Shown here in pieces: positions 43,967 to 52,256 of a DNA stretch of 64,000 nucleotides. Source of the DNA: Williamsia limnetica (GTDB lineage Bacteria; Actinomycetota; Actinomycetes; Mycobacteriales; Mycobacteriaceae); contig NZ_QJSP01000010.1 in the NCBI RefSeq assembly GCF_003217475.1, positions 62,001-126,000 on the forward strand, read 5' to 3'. The translations under genes and the position numbers were made by a program. The notes beneath the pieces were generated by a model. It saw only the letters and a list, made by a program, of their open reading frames with translations. It was not told the origin of the DNA and made no database searches. The stretch's first letter is position 1; the number at the start of each line of letters is the position of its first letter.

Positions 43967-44773
43967 TCAATGTGACAACGCACTGACCACCGCGTTGTTG
44001 AAGTCGCTCCACAGGGGCTTCGCCCAGGGTCCGAAAGGCCGATCCGTGAGCACCACGCACGCCGCAGTCAGCGCGGGATCCACCCACAGAAACGTTCCGG
44101 ATTGGCCGAAGTGGCCGAATGTCTGCGGGCTGTTCTGCGACCCCGTCCAGTGTGGGCTCTTGTGGGCCCGCAGCTCGTAGCCGAGTCCCCAGTCGCAGGG
44201 GCGATGCTTTCCGTACCCGGGCACGAAGCCGTCGAGACCAGGAAACTGCAGCGACGTCGCCTCCGACAGCACCTCCCCGGACACGAGCACCGGAGACAGC
44301 ATCTCCCGCGCGAACACACTGAGATCGGCCACCGTCGACTCCGCACCGTGTCCCGCGGAACCCTGCAGCGACGTCCCAGTCATCTCCAGCGGCTCGCAGA
44401 TGGCTTGAGTCAGGTAGTCGCCGAAATCGATGCCGGTCTCCGCCGCGATGAGATCGGCCAGGACCTCGAACCCGGCACTGGAGTAGATCCGCTGCTCCCC
44501 CACACCCGCGTCCACATCAGGTCCGGAGAAGCTCAACCCGGAGGCATGTGCCAGCAGATGTCGAACAGTGGCACCCGGTGGGCCCGCCGGCTGGTCGAGT
44601 GCGATGGCACCTTCCTCGACGGCGACGAGTGCAGCGTGCGCCGTGAGCAGCTTGGTGACCGACGCAAGCGAAAACACGCGTTCCTGGTCGCCGAATTGTT
44701 CCGTCACATCCGTGTCGGAAACGATCGCCGCGGACACATTGTCCGCCGGCCAGTTCTCTAGTTCTTTCAACAC
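43967..44773 (-). CDS. Serine beta-lactamase-like hydrolase
   Basis: 268 aa beta-lactamase/class C-type fold (esterase EstB, penicillin-binding relatives). The SXXK tetrad is SVTK near residue 39, the second tyrosine lies in IYSSAGFEVLADL (Y-S-S rather than Y-S-N), and a HFGQSG motif is near the end. No signal peptide is present, so it is probably cytoplasmic and more likely an esterase or peptidase than an antibiotic-resistance enzyme. GTG 44773. Confidence 0.85.
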   Translation of the reverse strand: MLKELENWPADNVSAAIVSDTDVTEQFGDQERVFSLASVTKLLTAHAALVAVEEGAIALDQPAGPPGATVRHLLAHASGLSFSGPDVDAGVGEQRIYSSAGFEVLADLIAAETGIDFGDYLTQAICEPLEMTGTSLQGSAGHGAESTVADLSVFAREMLSPVLVSGEVLSEATSLQFPGLDGFVPGYGKHRPCDWGLGYELRAHKSPHWTGSQNSPQTFGHFGQSGTFLWVDPALTAACVVLTDRPFGPWAKPLWSDFNNAVVSALSH

Positions 44774-44841
44774 CGGTTCATCGCATCACGGGCGACACCG
44801 ACGGAGCAAACACGGCTTGTCGACCGCGAGCACAGACAGCA

Positions 44842-44873
44842 AAGCCGGCGAGCACCCAATTGCTCGCCGGCTT
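44842..44873 (-). terminator. Terminator of the NDMA-dependent alcohol dehydrogenase gene
   Basis: AAGCCGGCGAGCA (44842-44854) and TGCTCGCCGGCTT (44861-44873) pair perfectly over 13 bases with a six-base loop, about 30 bases after the stop. Confidence 0.85.
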
Positions 44874-44904
44874 CGCTGGGACACCGATAGATCAGTCGAT
44901 CGGC

Positions 44905-46035
44905 TCAGTGATCTTCGTCGGTGAAACGGATGACTCCCCGAATGTTCTTGCCGTCCAGCATGTCCTGGTACCCCTCGTTGATCTGATCGAGGCGGTACTG
45001 ACGGGTGACCATGTCGTCGAGGTTCAGCTTGCCCATCTTGTACAGCGACAGCAGCTGCGGGATGTCGAGCTTGGGGCTCGCACCCCCGAAGATCGTTCCC
45101 TGCAGGTTCTTCTGCAGCAGCGTGAGCATTGCAAGGTTCAGCGTCACGTCGGACTCCATCATGCTGCCCATGCCGGTCAGCACACAGGTTCCGGCCTTGG
45201 CCGTGATGCCCATCCACAGATCGACATCCTTGCCGTGGACCTCGCCGACGGTGACGATCACCTTCTTGGCCATCTGCCCCTCGGTCAGCTCCGCGATGGT
45301 CATCGCCGCTTCTTCGACACTGGCAAACGCGTGGGTCGCACCGAACTTCAACGCCTGCTCGCGCTTCCACTCGATGGGATCGATGGCGAAGATGTAGCGG
45401 GCACCCGAGATCACGGTGCCCTGGAGCGCTGAGATGCCGACCCCGCCGATACCGACGATCGCGACGTCTTCACCCGGCTGCACCTTCGCACTGTGCGTTG
45501 CCGAACCGAATCCGGTCGGAACACCGCAGCCGACCAGGCAGGCGACCTCGAAGGGAATGGATGGATCGATCTTCACCACCGACGTCTCGTGCACCACCAT
45601 GTACGGAGCGAAGGTGCCGAGAAGGGTCATCGGGTAGACGTTCTCGCCGGCGGCAGTGTGGACGCGGAAAGTGTGGTCCGACACCGCTTCACCCTGCAAG
45701 AGCATCGCGCCCATGTCGCACAGGTTGCTCAGACCGGATCGACACGAGGGGCACTTGCCACACGATGGGATGAACGAGAGCACGACGTGGTCGCCGACCT
45801 CGAAGTCCGTGACACCCTCGCCGAGTTCCTCGACGATGCCCGCGCCTTCATGGCCACCGAGCACCGGGAAGCCGGCCATCGGGATACCACCGGTCATCAG
45901 GTGATGGTCGGAGTGACACATCCCGGCGGCTTCCATCCGGATCTTGACCTCGCCCTTGCGCGGGTCACCGATCTCGATCTCCTCGACCGCCCACTTCTCG
46001 TTGAAATTCCGGAGCAAAGCGCCTTTAGTCTTCAT
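44905..46035 (-). CDS. NDMA-dependent alcohol dehydrogenase (AdhE1/AdhD type)
   Basis: 376 aa zinc alcohol dehydrogenase in which NAD(P) is bound tightly and re-oxidised by a carrier (assayed with nitroso-dimethylaniline). The catalytic zinc site is MCHSDHHLMTG and GGHEGAGIVEELG, the structural zinc four-cysteine loop SCGKCPSCRSGLSNLC, and the Rossmann AIVGIGGVG. The Rv0162c/Rv3086 family. ATG 46035. Related enzymes oxidise alcohols and long-chain or formaldehyde-like substrates. Its upstream 184 bases hold two dyads. Confidence 0.92.
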   Translation of the reverse strand: MKTKGALLRNFNEKWAVEEIEIGDPRKGEVKIRMEAAGMCHSDHHLMTGGIPMAGFPVLGGHEGAGIVEELGEGVTDFEVGDHVVLSFIPSCGKCPSCRSGLSNLCDMGAMLLQGEAVSDHTFRVHTAAGENVYPMTLLGTFAPYMVVHETSVVKIDPSIPFEVACLVGCGVPTGFGSATHSAKVQPGEDVAIVGIGGVGISALQGTVISGARYIFAIDPIEWKREQALKFGATHAFASVEEAAMTIAELTEGQMAKKVIVTVGEVHGKDVDLWMGITAKAGTCVLTGMGSMMESDVTLNLAMLTLLQKNLQGTIFGGASPKLDIPQLLSLYKMGKLNLDDMVTRQYRLDQINEGYQDMLDGKNIRGVIRFTDEDH

Positions 46036-46116
46036 CGAAACCCTCCACTCGCGGCACGTGAGTCACGCACCGACAACCTGCGTCGCCGGCGAACAGCTCA
46101 CCGGGATTTTGAGTTC

Positions 46117-46160
46117 GCAGTGACATCAGTCACTGCTCCCCAGAATTGTAACGTGTTTCA
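46117..46160 (-). promoter_or_regulatory. Candidate operators upstream of the alcohol dehydrogenase
   Basis: GCAGTGAC-ATCA-GTCACTGC (46117-46136) is an eight-base perfect dyad. Next to it TGTAACGTGTTTCA (46147-46160) fits the published KstR consensus T-N2-AAC-N2-GTT-N2-A exactly. Both are about 80-125 bases upstream of the start. Binding is inference. Confidence 0.5.
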
Positions 46161-46219
46161 GTTTCAACTCCAACGGTCGGACCGTGTCGACACGCGAGCG
46201 CTGCTCCACGGACAATCGA

Positions 46220-47188
46220 TCAGACGGGACAACGGCCCCGTTTCTGCTGCGGCGCAGCGAAGGTGTCGAGGGCGACCCTGCGGTGCAAGCGCACCAACTT
46301 CTCGTACTGGAGGCGGTTGTAAGCCAACGGAGCCAACAACATCCGATCCGGCAGGACCCGCCATATCGTTTGGAGCGTCGCCACGTACAGGGCGAACTCG
46401 GCGTCGTGTCGCCGGGTGAGCCGGTACCCCGTCATCGCTTGCACCCGCGGGTTCATTGCTTTCGACGAGCACACCTGGATGACGTGTCCGGCCACCGGTC
46501 GCACCATCCACCACAGCGGGGTCAGTGCCGTACGGGCGGCCGCCGGCAGCATCAGCGTCGGCAACGGCAATCGATTCAGGCCGGCGAACTGATCGACGAG
46601 GAAGGGCGTCGACGCCAAGCGGGTCTCGACCATACGGTCGTAGTACGCCTCTGCATCGGCGAGGGTGTCGGGCAGCTTCCCTGCCTTGCTCTCCAGTTCG
46701 AGGTCGGCGAAACTCTCCCGAACCATCTCATAGGCCGCCTCCTGTTCGCCGCGGCGCATCTCGGTGCCGGTGCAGAAGGTGAATGTGTTGAGCACGAGCA
46801 TCATTCCGCTGACCGCGATCCACTTCCAATTCTCCGGATCGAGTGCGCTGTAGCGGACGTCGCCGTAGTCGCCGGTGCCGCGACCTCGCACATCGCGGTG
46901 CCGCATCTTGAGCCATCGCGCTTCGTCGGCCCGATCGGCCGCATCGCCCCACACCGCCAACAGAGCCGAGAACCCGCTACGCACTGCCCGATCGGCGAAG
47001 TTCTCCGCGAAGCGCCCCGTACGGTCGACAGCCGCCGCGACGGGCGGCAGGGCCACCTGGTCAAAGGCCGCGCCGCCGAAGACCCCGGCGAGCACACTTC
47101 CCGTGTGTTTACGGAACTCGGCGATGACTTCGGGGCGGACATCGCTCGCCCGCCGGGCGCTCTCGCGCGATGCGGCCTGCGTGACCAT
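46220..47188 (-). CDS. DUF2236 / MpaB-type oxygenase family protein
   Basis: 322 aa, largely helical. It belongs to the DUF2236 (ER-bound oxygenase MpaB, latex-clearing-protein-related) family. Known members include haem enzymes and have a proposed oxygenase role. Typical stretches are RKHTGSVLAGVFGGAAFDQVALPPVAAAV and ALYVATLQTIWRVLPDRMLLAPLAYNRLQYEK. Histidines for haem are present but I cannot assign the axial pair. ATG 47188 follows GAGAGGT. It sits between fadD5 and the alcohol dehydrogenase on the same strand. Confidence 0.8.
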   Translation of the reverse strand: MVTQAASRESARRASDVRPEVIAEFRKHTGSVLAGVFGGAAFDQVALPPVAAAVDRTGRFAENFADRAVRSGFSALLAVWGDAADRADEARWLKMRHRDVRGRGTGDYGDVRYSALDPENWKWIAVSGMMLVLNTFTFCTGTEMRRGEQEAAYEMVRESFADLELESKAGKLPDTLADAEAYYDRMVETRLASTPFLVDQFAGLNRLPLPTLMLPAAARTALTPLWWMVRPVAGHVIQVCSSKAMNPRVQAMTGYRLTRRHDAEFALYVATLQTIWRVLPDRMLLAPLAYNRLQYEKLVRLHRRVALDTFAAPQQKRGRCPV

Positions 47189-47247
47189 GGTGACCTCTCG
47201 ATCGGCCGGTAGAGACAGGCCCTGATTCTATCGATCGATCGACGACC

Positions 47248-47275
47248 TTGGAACGAATTCGCGAATCGGTTCCAA
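47248..47275. promoter_or_regulatory. 28-base near-perfect dyad between fadD5 and the DUF2236 gene
   Basis: Ends TTGGAAC and GTTCCAA pair, and the centre ATTCGCGAAT is self-complementary, with only the two bases on each side between them unmatched. It can be a terminator of fadD5 or an operator for the DUF2236 gene, 60 bases upstream of its start. Confidence 0.55.
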
Positions 47276-47289
47276 ACCGGCGGGGGAGG

Positions 47290-48894
47290 TCAGTGCTGCA
47301 GGCCGGCGTCTTTGCCGCCGTACTCCTTGCGCAGTGCCGGCTTGACCACCTTGCCGGACGCGTTGCGGGGCAATTCATCGATGACGATCATCTCCTTGGG
47401 CTGCTTGAACCGTGCGAGATGGTCATTCAGGAACTCGATCAACGCCTCGAACGTCAACTCCTCGCCGGGGGCGAGGACGACGATGGCCACCGGCACCTCA
47501 CCCCACCGGTCGTCCGCCTTCCCGACCACTGCGGCCTCGACGATCTTCGGATGCGAGAAGAGCGCATTCTCGACCTCGGCGCAGTAGATGTTCTCACCGC
47601 CGGAGATGATCATGTCCTTCTTGCGGTCGACGACGTACACAAAGCCCTCGTCGTCCATCCGCACCAGGTCGCCGGAGTGGAACCAGCCGCCCGCGAAGGC
47701 ATCGGCGGTGCCCTGAGGGTTCTGCCAGTAACCCTCCATCATGTTGGGTCCGCGGTAGACGATCTCGCCGATGTCGCCGGGCTTGACGTCGTTCATCTCG
47801 GCGTCGACGACTCGCGCCTGCACCGAGGGGATCACCTGGCCGACCGAGCCCAGCTTGCGGAGTGCGTCTTTACCCTCGAGAACGCACGTGATGGGTGACA
47901 TCTCGGTCTGCCCGAAGACCGCGACGTTGATCGCGTCGGGGAACGTCTCGGCCATGGCATGCAGGACGGTGTCGGACGCCGGTGCGGCGCCCCAGGAGAT
48001 GACCCGGAGTTTGACGTCGCGCGGCTTGGCCTTCTGAACCGCGCACACCACCTGCCACTGGGCGGGCACGAGGAAGATCGACGTGATGCCCTCGGCCTCC
48101 AGCACATTCAGCAACGCTTCGGGGTCGAAGGCGCCGAGCGGATGGATGACCGTCGGAACCCCGAGGTAGAACAGCGGCGCCATCGCGCCCATCGCGGCGA
48201 TGTGGAACATCGGTGCGACGCACGATCCCACATCGTCGTTCCGGATCTGTAGCGCGGAGATACAGGTGACCGCCTGAGCCTGCATGTTGGTATGGGACAG
48301 CATGGATCCCTTGGGATTTCCGGTGGTCCCCGAGGTGTACATGATCAACGCGATCGAGTTCTCGGGCACGTCGATCGGGGGAAGGTCGGACGCGTCCTCG
48401 GCGATGAGGGTGTCGTAATCGAGCGCGTCATCGACATCGGATGCGCCGACGATGATCAGGTTCTCGACCCCGTCGGTGCTCTTGCGAACCGCATCCGCGA
48501 GCGGTGCCAGCAGAGATTCGGTGACGATCACCTTCGCGCCGCTGTCCTTGACGAGGAAACCGACCTCGGGCGGCGTCATCCTGATGTTGACCGGTACCGC
48601 GATCGCGCCGATCAGATTGGCACCAAAGATCACCTCGACGTATTCGCTGCGGTTGAGCATCAGGACCAACACCCGATCGCCGAAGCGCACACCGCGGCGG
48701 TACAGCGCCGCGGCGAACGCGGTGGATCGATCGTTGAGCTGCGACCACGAGGTCTCGTTACCCATGAATCGCAACGCCGTGGCGTCCGGCTTCATCGTCG
48801 CGTGCCGACGGATGTGGGTGTTCCAGTTGTTCCGGCGTGACCGGAACGGCTCGTCGAGGAGGGGATCGGACTGGGTCAGCGTGGTACTCGTCAT
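47290..48894 (-). CDS. fadD5: Fatty acid-CoA ligase FadD5
   Basis: 534 aa ANL-superfamily enzyme activating fatty acids to acyl-CoA via acyl-AMP. Motifs: P-loop IMYTSGTTGNPKGS, A5 region VFGQTEMSPITCVLEG, A8 GDLVRMDDEGFVYVVDRKKDMIISGGENIY, and the catalytic lysine in LPRNASGKVVKPALR. The N-terminus RRNNWNTHIRRHATMKPDATALRFMGN corresponds to FadD5 (Rv0166) of the mce1 locus. ATG 48894. The enoyl-CoA hydratase gene ahead of it on the same strand is 56 bases away. Confidence 0.9.
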   Translation of the reverse strand: MTSTTLTQSDPLLDEPFRSRRNNWNTHIRRHATMKPDATALRFMGNETSWSQLNDRSTAFAAALYRRGVRFGDRVLVLMLNRSEYVEVIFGANLIGAIAVPVNIRMTPPEVGFLVKDSGAKVIVTESLLAPLADAVRKSTDGVENLIIVGASDVDDALDYDTLIAEDASDLPPIDVPENSIALIMYTSGTTGNPKGSMLSHTNMQAQAVTCISALQIRNDDVGSCVAPMFHIAAMGAMAPLFYLGVPTVIHPLGAFDPEALLNVLEAEGITSIFLVPAQWQVVCAVQKAKPRDVKLRVISWGAAPASDTVLHAMAETFPDAINVAVFGQTEMSPITCVLEGKDALRKLGSVGQVIPSVQARVVDAEMNDVKPGDIGEIVYRGPNMMEGYWQNPQGTADAFAGGWFHSGDLVRMDDEGFVYVVDRKKDMIISGGENIYCAEVENALFSHPKIVEAAVVGKADDRWGEVPVAIVVLAPGEELTFEALIEFLNDHLARFKQPKEMIVIDELPRNASGKVVKPALRKEYGGKDAGLQH

Positions 48895-48950
48895 GGTGCG
48901 CTTCCTTGTTGTCGACCACCTGCATTTGCAGGCGCCGGTGGTGAGTCGGT

Positions 48951-49766
48951 CTACCGGGGTACGGGTGTCGGTTCAGCCGCTTTTCCGCGAGCGAATGCCG
49001 CGATCAGCGCAGCGAACTCAGGTGATTGCAACAACTCGATCTGGCCTTTCCTCTCCAGCTCCAGCGCGAGGTCGAAGCCTGCCAAGGTCTGAGCGTCGAG
49101 GGCCTTCTTGGTGATCTTCAGAGCCCGGGGCGAGGCGCCGAGCAATTTGTCGACGACGCGATCGACCCTGGCGTCCAACTGATCTGCGTCGACGACCGCG
49201 GTCACCAGACCGTCGGCGTATGCCTGGGCCGCAGGCAACCGCTCGCCGAGGAGCGCCATTTCGTTTGCGCGCGCCCGGCCGACTGCGGCCGCGACCGTTG
49301 CGGTGGCAGCGCCATCCGGCATCAGCCCGATGTTGACGAACGCCAGCAGGAAGTAGGCATCGGCGGATGCGTAGATCAGGTCGGACGCAAACGCGATCGA
49401 CGCGCCGATCCCTACCGCGGCGCCGCCCACCGCCGCGACCACGGGCACTTCGAGCGCCCGGATTGCCCGGACGACGCGGCACCCGGTTTCGATCGTCTTG
49501 GTCGCCCGATCCCCGGCCTCGGCGTCCGATCGCGGCGCGGGCGCGGTGGCCATGTCGACGATGTCGGCGCCGGTGCAGAAGTCTCTGCCTCCCCCACCGA
49601 TCACGACCACCCGGATGGCATCGTCACCCGCCCATTCACCGAGCAGTTCGATGAAGGCCTCGCTGGTCGCCGCGTCCATGGCGTTCTTGCGGTGCGGACG
49701 GTCGATGAGGACTCGGGCGACGCCCCTGTCGTCGATCGTCGCGATGAGACCATTGCGCGCTTGCAT
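48951..49766 (-). CDS. Enoyl-CoA hydratase/isomerase
   Basis: 271 aa crotonase-fold enzyme. The oxyanion hole is formed by GGGGRDFCTGADIVDM and VVAAVGGAAVGIGASIAFASDLIYASADA; the second catalytic acidic position of true hydratases, usually glutamate, is here in NIGLMPDGAAT (aspartate), so the exact reaction (hydratase, isomerase or other) is open. ATG 49766 follows GAGGG. First gene of the unit with fadD5, divergent from the double TetR regulator. Confidence 0.86.
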   Translation of the reverse strand: MQARNGLIATIDDRGVARVLIDRPHRKNAMDAATSEAFIELLGEWAGDDAIRVVVIGGGGRDFCTGADIVDMATAPAPRSDAEAGDRATKTIETGCRVVRAIRALEVPVVAAVGGAAVGIGASIAFASDLIYASADAYFLLAFVNIGLMPDGAATATVAAAVGRARANEMALLGERLPAAQAYADGLVTAVVDADQLDARVDRVVDKLLGASPRALKITKKALDAQTLAGFDLALELERKGQIELLQSPEFAALIAAFARGKAAEPTPVPR

Positions 49767-49940
49767 GTATGCCACCCTCGGCTCAGATCTGGCTATTGCG
49801 ACACAGATCACGTGAATCCACATTAACTTGTCAGATTCGGACGTCGCGCGTCAAGTGCTCACCGAACGCTCGCTCGGCAGAGCGCGCCGGCATTGTCGAC
49901 CAGGCTGCGAGACGCAGCGCACTGCCGCTAACATGGACAA
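49767..49940. promoter_or_regulatory. Divergent promoter region echA / double TetR
   Basis: 174 bases. TAACAT at 49929-49934 ends seven bases before the ATG of the regulator, suggesting a leaderless mRNA. Copies of CAGATC near 49780 and 49804 may be regulator half-sites (inference). Confidence 0.45.
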
Positions 49941-51224
49941 ATGGCATCTGCCGAGGGGCGCACACATGGCGGCCACACGACCACCAGCGCGCCGCCGAAA
50001 ACTCGCCAGCGCCCGAAAGACCGGCGTGAGCAGATCATCAAGGCCGCGGCCGAGTCGTTCAGCGAACAAGGATATTTCGCGACCGGGGTCGACCAGATCG
50101 CCGGACAGGTCGGCATCAGCGGACCTGCCCTTTACCGCCACTTTCCGAACAAGTACGCCCTGTTCTCCGAGACGGTTCGTTCCCTCGGCGGCGGACTCGA
50201 ACGTGCGGTGGCCGACGTCCCTGAACTCGCCGATGATCCAGAGCAAGAGCTCCGCACCCTGATCACCGAACTCACCCGCACCACCATCGAGAACCGCTCC
50301 CGGGGCGCGCTCTACCGATGGGAAGCGCGTTATCTCAACACCGAAGACCGGCGCGCCCTCGGCGAGCTGGTGACCCGGATGCACGATCGGTTCGCGGCGC
50401 CACTCGGGCGCCTGCGACCCGAACTGACCGAGCCCCGGCCCACCGCCGGCGGACGCCTCGACAACGACGCGAAATACCTGGCGGGCTCGATCCTCAGTGT
50501 CATCGGCTCGATCACCACCCACCGCGCGTCGCTGCCACGCAAGAGGATCGAGGCTGTCATCCTCGGCACGAGCCTGACGGTCGCGTACACGCGTCTACCG
50601 GCGACAGCCGACTCACCCGCCACCGAGGTCGCCACGGGAACCGTTGGCTTGCAGATGGCCTCGAAGCGCGAGGCACTGCTCACCGAGGCGATCCGGCTGA
50701 TGCGCGGCCGCGGCTTCCACGACGTGACGATGGAAGAGATCGGTGCGGCCGTCGGGATGAACCAATCCGGTGTCTATCGACACTTCGACACCAAGGTCGC
50801 GATGCTGACCGCGGCTTTTGCGCGCGCCAGTGAACGGATCACCGCGAGCATCCACGACTCGCTGGCCGAGTCGGCGACCCCCCGGGAGGCCTTGGACAAC
50901 CTGGTCACCAGATATGTCGAGTTGTCGTTCGCCAACAGCGATCTGCTCAACCTCTACCTGTCGGAACTCGGCAGCTTGCCGGAGTCCTTGCGGGTCGACC
51001 TGCGCGATCAGCAACGTCGCAACGTGGAGGAATGGGCTCAGCTGGTCGTGCAGGTACGTCCGGGAATGAACTCGGTGGAAGCCCGATACCTGGTGCATGC
51101 TGCATCGAATGCCGTACTGGATCTGGGTAACTGGGAGCGCTACGACCCGAGGCCGTCGACGCGCGATCGCATCCAGGCGGTCATGTCGGTGATCCTGCTC
51201 GGCGAGGACGCCCTGGTCAGATGA
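49941..51224 (+). CDS. Tandem double-TetR regulator
   Basis: 427 aa holding two complete TetR units. The first helix-turn-helix is at about residues 30-78 (GYFATGVDQIAGQVGISGPALYRHFPNKYALF) and the second at about 240-288 (GFHDVTMEEIGAAVGMNQSGVYRHFDTKVAMLT), each followed by its own helical ligand-binding half. A single TetR is about 200 aa and works as a dimer; this fusion could be a covalent pseudo-dimer. It is divergent from echA-fadD5, its likely target, and overlaps the Mce-associated gene by 8 bases at the 3' end. ATG 49941. Confidence 0.9.
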   Translation: MASAEGRTHGGHTTTSAPPKTRQRPKDRREQIIKAAAESFSEQGYFATGVDQIAGQVGISGPALYRHFPNKYALFSETVRSLGGGLERAVADVPELADDPEQELRTLITELTRTTIENRSRGALYRWEARYLNTEDRRALGELVTRMHDRFAAPLGRLRPELTEPRPTAGGRLDNDAKYLAGSILSVIGSITTHRASLPRKRIEAVILGTSLTVAYTRLPATADSPATEVATGTVGLQMASKREALLTEAIRLMRGRGFHDVTMEEIGAAVGMNQSGVYRHFDTKVAMLTAAFARASERITASIHDSLAESATPREALDNLVTRYVELSFANSDLLNLYLSELGSLPESLRVDLRDQQRRNVEEWAQLVVQVRPGMNSVEARYLVHAASNAVLDLGNWERYDPRPSTRDRIQAVMSVILLGEDALVR

Positions 51225-52113
51225 CCTCGAAATCCGAGATGAGCCAGCGGTCGCCCTCGCGCGTCAGGGTTATCTTCACCCTCGACTGATAGGGGATCCC
51301 GCCCGGGAGCTCGCGGGCCGTCTGCGGTGACGTGATCGTCTGATCGAGGGCCACGATCAGGACCGCCTCGGTCGACGAGATCGACACCACCCCGGCATCT
51401 TTGACGAGCGCGGTGGCAACCGCCTGCGCGTTCGCAGAACCTTCGCGCGCTTGCCGCGAACCTTCGATGAAATCTGTGGCGAACTCGGGGGTCGAGATGT
51501 CGGTGATCCGCGAATCGAGTGCGCCGAAGTCCGCCGAGTCGTAGGTCATGAGATCACCGGCGTACTGCTTCGCGCTCTCGACCGCGCCAGGACGCAACTG
51601 ATTGATCTGATCCGCGGCGTTCGCGCGGTCGTTCGCCTCCCGATAGAGATAGGCGAAAACACCCGCCGCCACCAGTGCCGCCACGAGTAACACCGACAAC
51701 GCGGGAACCACCCATCGCGAGCGCGTTCTGACCGGATCGACGTACTCGGGTGGCGCCGCGACGGCGTCGGTTTCTCCGACCGGTGTCTGCGATGCGCCGG
51801 CGTCTGCCCCAGGTGCCCGCTTCCACCAGGGCGACTCACGCCGCCGCGCCCGCGCGGCTTCTTTCGCACGCTTGGCCTGAGCCGCGGCGCGCATCTTGTC
51901 GCGATTTCGGCGATTCGCCTCCAAGAACTCCTCTGCATCGAACGGCGATGGCTCCGCGATCGACTTCTTTCCGCCCTCCTCCGGCGAGGGCGCAGCTGCC
52001 GGAGGGTCGAGCGCGAGCTCGGTCTCGTGTTCATCTTGGCTGGTGGAGGCGGCGCCGGCCGGTGTTGCGTCGTCACCGTCGCCGGTTCGCGCCACCTTCG
52101 CTTTCGGACTCAT
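51217..52113 (-). CDS. Mce-associated membrane protein
   Basis: 298 aa. The first 130 residues are cytoplasmic, charged and low-complexity (acidic, then lysine/arginine/alanine-rich). One membrane helix follows at about 136-156 (WVVPALSVLLVAALVAAGVFAYLY). The extracytoplasmic domain of about 140 residues (LMTYDSADFGALDSRITDISTPEF, EAVLIVALDQTITSP, DRWLISDFEVI) matches Mce-associated proteins of the Rv0177/Rv1973 type, which help MCE lipid transporters. No yrbE or mce gene lies in the window. ATG 52113. Confidence 0.87.
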   Translation of the reverse strand: MSPKAKVARTGDGDDATPAGAASTSQDEHETELALDPPAAAPSPEEGGKKSIAEPSPFDAEEFLEANRRNRDKMRAAAQAKRAKEAARARRRESPWWKRAPGADAGASQTPVGETDAVAAPPEYVDPVRTRSRWVVPALSVLLVAALVAAGVFAYLYREANDRANAADQINQLRPGAVESAKQYAGDLMTYDSADFGALDSRITDISTPEFATDFIEGSRQAREGSANAQAVATALVKDAGVVSISSTEAVLIVALDQTITSPQTARELPGGIPYQSRVKITLTREGDRWLISDFEVI

Positions 52114-52192
52114 GACAGCCAATGTAGGCCCTGTGCCCGAGGCCACACCTGTCGCATCTACCGAGCACGCTGTTAGCCACCTCAAGAATCCC

Positions 52193-52208
52193 ATCACATA
52201 TATGTGAT
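52193..52208. promoter_or_regulatory. Perfect 16-base palindrome upstream of fadE
   Basis: ATCACATATATGTGAT is a perfect palindrome, 49 bases before the acyl-CoA dehydrogenase ATG and 80 bases upstream of the divergent Mce-associated gene. Its AT content is well above the surroundings, as expected for an operator of a GntR, TetR or CRP-like protein. Confidence 0.65.
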
Positions 52209-52256
52209 CTGATACCGTCGGCAACGAGCCGCACACTCTTATCTAGGAGCACTGTC

